From Pirellulaceae bacterium (GTDB lineage Bacteria; Planctomycetota; Planctomycetia; Pirellulales; Pirellulaceae): 7,481 nucleotides of DNA. The position numbers and the translations under genes were made by a program. Numbering within the stretch: the first letter of the stretch is position 1; each line of letters begins with the position of its first letter. Where the stretch lies: contig JADLDX010000893.1 of NCBI GenBank assembly GCA_020846515.1, positions 1 through 7,481 of the forward strand. Reading direction: 5' to 3'. Below, piece by piece: positions 6,077 to 7,481 of the stretch. The notes below the pieces were generated by a model. It did not search any database. It was not told the DNA's origin and was given only the letters and a program-made list of their open reading frames with translations.

Positions 6077-7481
6077 TCACTTCACAGATGGTTTAGCTTT
6101 GCTGAAAGCCATCAAGGCCGCTTCGGTTCGGATATAGATCACGCCTTGGCTGATCACCGGCGAGGCCATAATGCGTTGGCCAAAGTCGTGCGAACCGACT
6201 ATTTTCCCTGACGTACCGGACTTCAGGATCGTGACCACACCGCCTTCGCTGGTTAAGTAGACTTTGCCATCGCCGGCGACCAGCGACGCGAAATAATTGC
6301 CGCGTCCTTCGGCTCGCAGTTGATGTAGCATCTTTCCATTCTCAACATCGAGTATGGTGATAATGCCGCTGTCCTTGACCATGGTCATCGTGCCGTCGTA
6401 GACGACCGAGCTAGGGACAGTCGGTAGGCCGCGCGTGTAGTTCCAACGCACATACTGAGGCGCCAATGCGCCGCGCGTACCGGGTTCCAGTGCCACCGCT
6501 ACGTTTTGAGCTCTTTCAAAAACCGAGGCATGCCGTTTCCATTCATCTTCTTCCAATTGCTGGTTCTGATTTAAGTCGATGCGAAAGAAGCGGTCGAGCA
6601 CGGGACTGTCTTTAGGCAACTCGCTTTGCGTAATGGCCTTGTTCTGGTCTTTGTCGTATTTGGTCAAGGCTTCCGTAAACGGTTCCATAGAGATCCGTTC
6701 GCCTGGATCTCCACCGGGAGTCCAGGTGGCTACATAGACCAGGCCTTTATGCACGACCGGCGTCGTATCCACAATGCGCGATAAGCCATTAAACCACCAG
6801 AGTTTCTCACCATTGGCTGGATCATACGCAGCTAGTTGCAGCGAGCCAGCCACGAGGATTTCCTTCTTGCCGTCGCGCTCGAGAACAAGTGGAGAGGAAT
6901 AGCTGCGCGTCGCTTCGCTACGGGGAGTCTTCCATACGACTTCACCGCTGCTTTGACTTATAGCGATCAAAAAACTATTAATGTCATGATCTTCATTAAG
7001 GATGACTTTGTCGTCGACCAAGATTGGCGAGCTGGCAGCGCCGAATTCGTCTTGAAATGGTCCAAGTGGTCGATCCCACAAAAGTTTCCCATCGAGGTCA
7101 TAGCAGAGTAATCCATAGCTACCGAAGAATGAAAAGACCTGACGTCCATTGCAGGCGGGCGTCGATGTGGCTGGGCTACCCGATGCGTGGACAGCTTCGA
7201 TGGTTTTCGCTGGTGCGACTTGTCGCCAACGAATCGCGCCGCTGCGTCGATCGATCGCTACGGTCGCCAGTTCCTTTTCTTCGGCTTGATACGTGGTCAA
7301 AAAGATGGAATCGCCGCATATGCAGGGCGACGAATGTCCCGGCGGTAACGGTGTGCGCCACAGTTCAGTCGCATCTTGCTCAAAGTTATCCGGCAGTGGC
7401 ACTTGGTCATGCGGCACGCCGAAGTCGTGCCGAAAGAAGGAGAGCTGTTGGTCTTGAGCAACAACTTGTTGATCAACAACG
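6077..7481 (-). CDS. PQQ-like beta-propeller protein with EF-hand pair (5'-partial)
   Basis: The frame stays open to the right edge, so the true start lies outside the window. A GTG at 7417 is in frame, but 21 further residues (including QQLSFFRHDFG) precede it without a stop, so it is probably internal. At least 467 residues are visible. Residue numbers below count from that GTG. Repeated blade signatures mark a quinoprotein/BamB-like propeller: LLCYDLDGKLLWDRPL (103-118), AISQSSGEVVWKTP (152-165), AYDPANGEKLWWFNG (197-211), ILDVENGKMLHQL (355-367) and LKSGTSGKIVGS (398-409). Two EF-hand loops, DKDQNKAITQSE (255-266) and DLNQNQQLEEDE (281-292), sit between blades. Relatives are usually exported, but the signal peptide is not visible here. 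PQQ binding is not shown and many such planctomycete propellers have no known activity. The stop lies 308 bp before the cytochrome-type gene, and a promoter-like sequence lies between them, so separate transcription is likely. Confidence 0.85.
   Translation of the reverse strand, partial: VVDQQVVAQDQQLSFFRHDFGVPHDQVPLPDNFEQDATELWRTPLPPGHSSPCICGDSIFLTTYQAEEKELATVAIDRRSGAIRWRQVAPAKTIEAVHASGSPATSTPACNGRQVFSFFGSYGLLCYDLDGKLLWDRPLGPFQDEFGAASSPILVDDKVILNEDHDINSFLIAISQSSGEVVWKTPRSEATRSYSSPLVLERDGKKEILVAGSLQLAAYDPANGEKLWWFNGLSRIVDTTPVVHKGLVYVATWTPGGDPGERISMEPFTEALTKYDKDQNKAITQSELPKDSPVLDRFFRIDLNQNQQLEEDEWKRHASVFERAQNVAVALEPGTRGALAPQYVRWNYTRGLPTVPSSVVYDGTMTMVKDSGIITILDVENGKMLHQLRAEGRGNYFASLVAGDGKVYLTSEGGVVTILKSGTSGKIVGSHDFGQRIMASPVISQGVIYIRTEAALMAFSKAKPSVK
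6542..6655 (-). other. Segment coding the paired EF-hand loops
   Basis: This part of the propeller gene encodes residues 255-292 counted from the GTG at 7417. Loop one has Asp, Asp, Asn, Thr and Glu at positions 1, 3, 5, 9 and 12. Loop two has Asp, Asn, Asn, Glu and Glu at the same positions. Both have the conserved hydrophobic residue at position 8. Both are thus plausible calcium sites, 14 residues apart, as in a normal EF-hand pair or dockerin-like module. Confidence 0.75.

Noticed and set aside
5836..6096. Plus-strand open frame of 86 residues in the 308-bp intergenic region
   Set aside because: It needs a TTG start without a Shine-Dalgarno, overlaps the end of the propeller gene on the other strand, and has no recognisable features.
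1..7481. CRISPR array, insertion sequence, phage or defence genes
   Set aside because: No regularly spaced direct repeats, transposase or nuclease motifs, or target-site duplications were seen; four envelope-type genes account for nearly all coding sequence.

Overview
The window reads as a chromosomal segment from a planctomycete (Planctomycetota, probably Pirellulales-like). The basis is its gene content: two DUF1501 proteins with twin-arginine-type N-termini, one PSCyt1-DUF1549-DUF1553 protein (a family expanded almost only in Planctomycetes and relatives), and a PQQ-like beta-propeller carrying an EF-hand pair. I recognise families here, not named genes, so no gene symbols are given. The species cannot be fixed from the sequence.

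Layout, left to right. Positions 1-299 are non-coding. They begin with two near-identical hairpin units in inverted orientation (REP/BIME-like), then a 14-bp perfect palindrome, then a leader ending in a good Shine-Dalgarno. A plus-strand DUF1501 gene occupies 300-1640. A 144-bp gap between convergent genes (1641-1784) holds two hairpins resembling a dispersed intergenic repeat. Two minus-strand genes form a probable operon read right to left: PSCyt1-DUF1549-DUF1553 (5768 to 3213), then after 36 bp a second, longer DUF1501 gene (3176 to 1785). A 308-bp intergenic region (5769-6076) holds a near-consensus minus-strand promoter (TTGGCA, 17 bp, TATACT), a long predicted leader, two dyad-symmetric sites and a strong hairpin close to the ribosome binding site. 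The minus-strand beta-propeller gene starts beyond the right edge and ends at 6077.

All four proteins are predicted to work outside the cytoplasm. The DUF1549/DUF1553 plus DUF1501 pair is a very common planctomycete unit: a c-type-cytochrome-bearing envelope protein made with a Tat-type exported protein of the alkaline-phosphatase-like superfamily. Its biochemical role is unknown. The plus-strand DUF1501 gene has no visible partner.

I see no mobile element, CRISPR array, RNA gene, phage gene or defence system. The protein-coding content is ordinary for this phylum. The more interesting signals are in the intergenic DNA (repeat elements, long structured leader) and in a few protein details: an 18-bp in-frame tandem repeat, a coiled-coil/low-complexity insert, a D-to-G change in a conserved DUF1501 motif, and EF-hands inside a propeller. 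Nothing clearly amounts to a new system.
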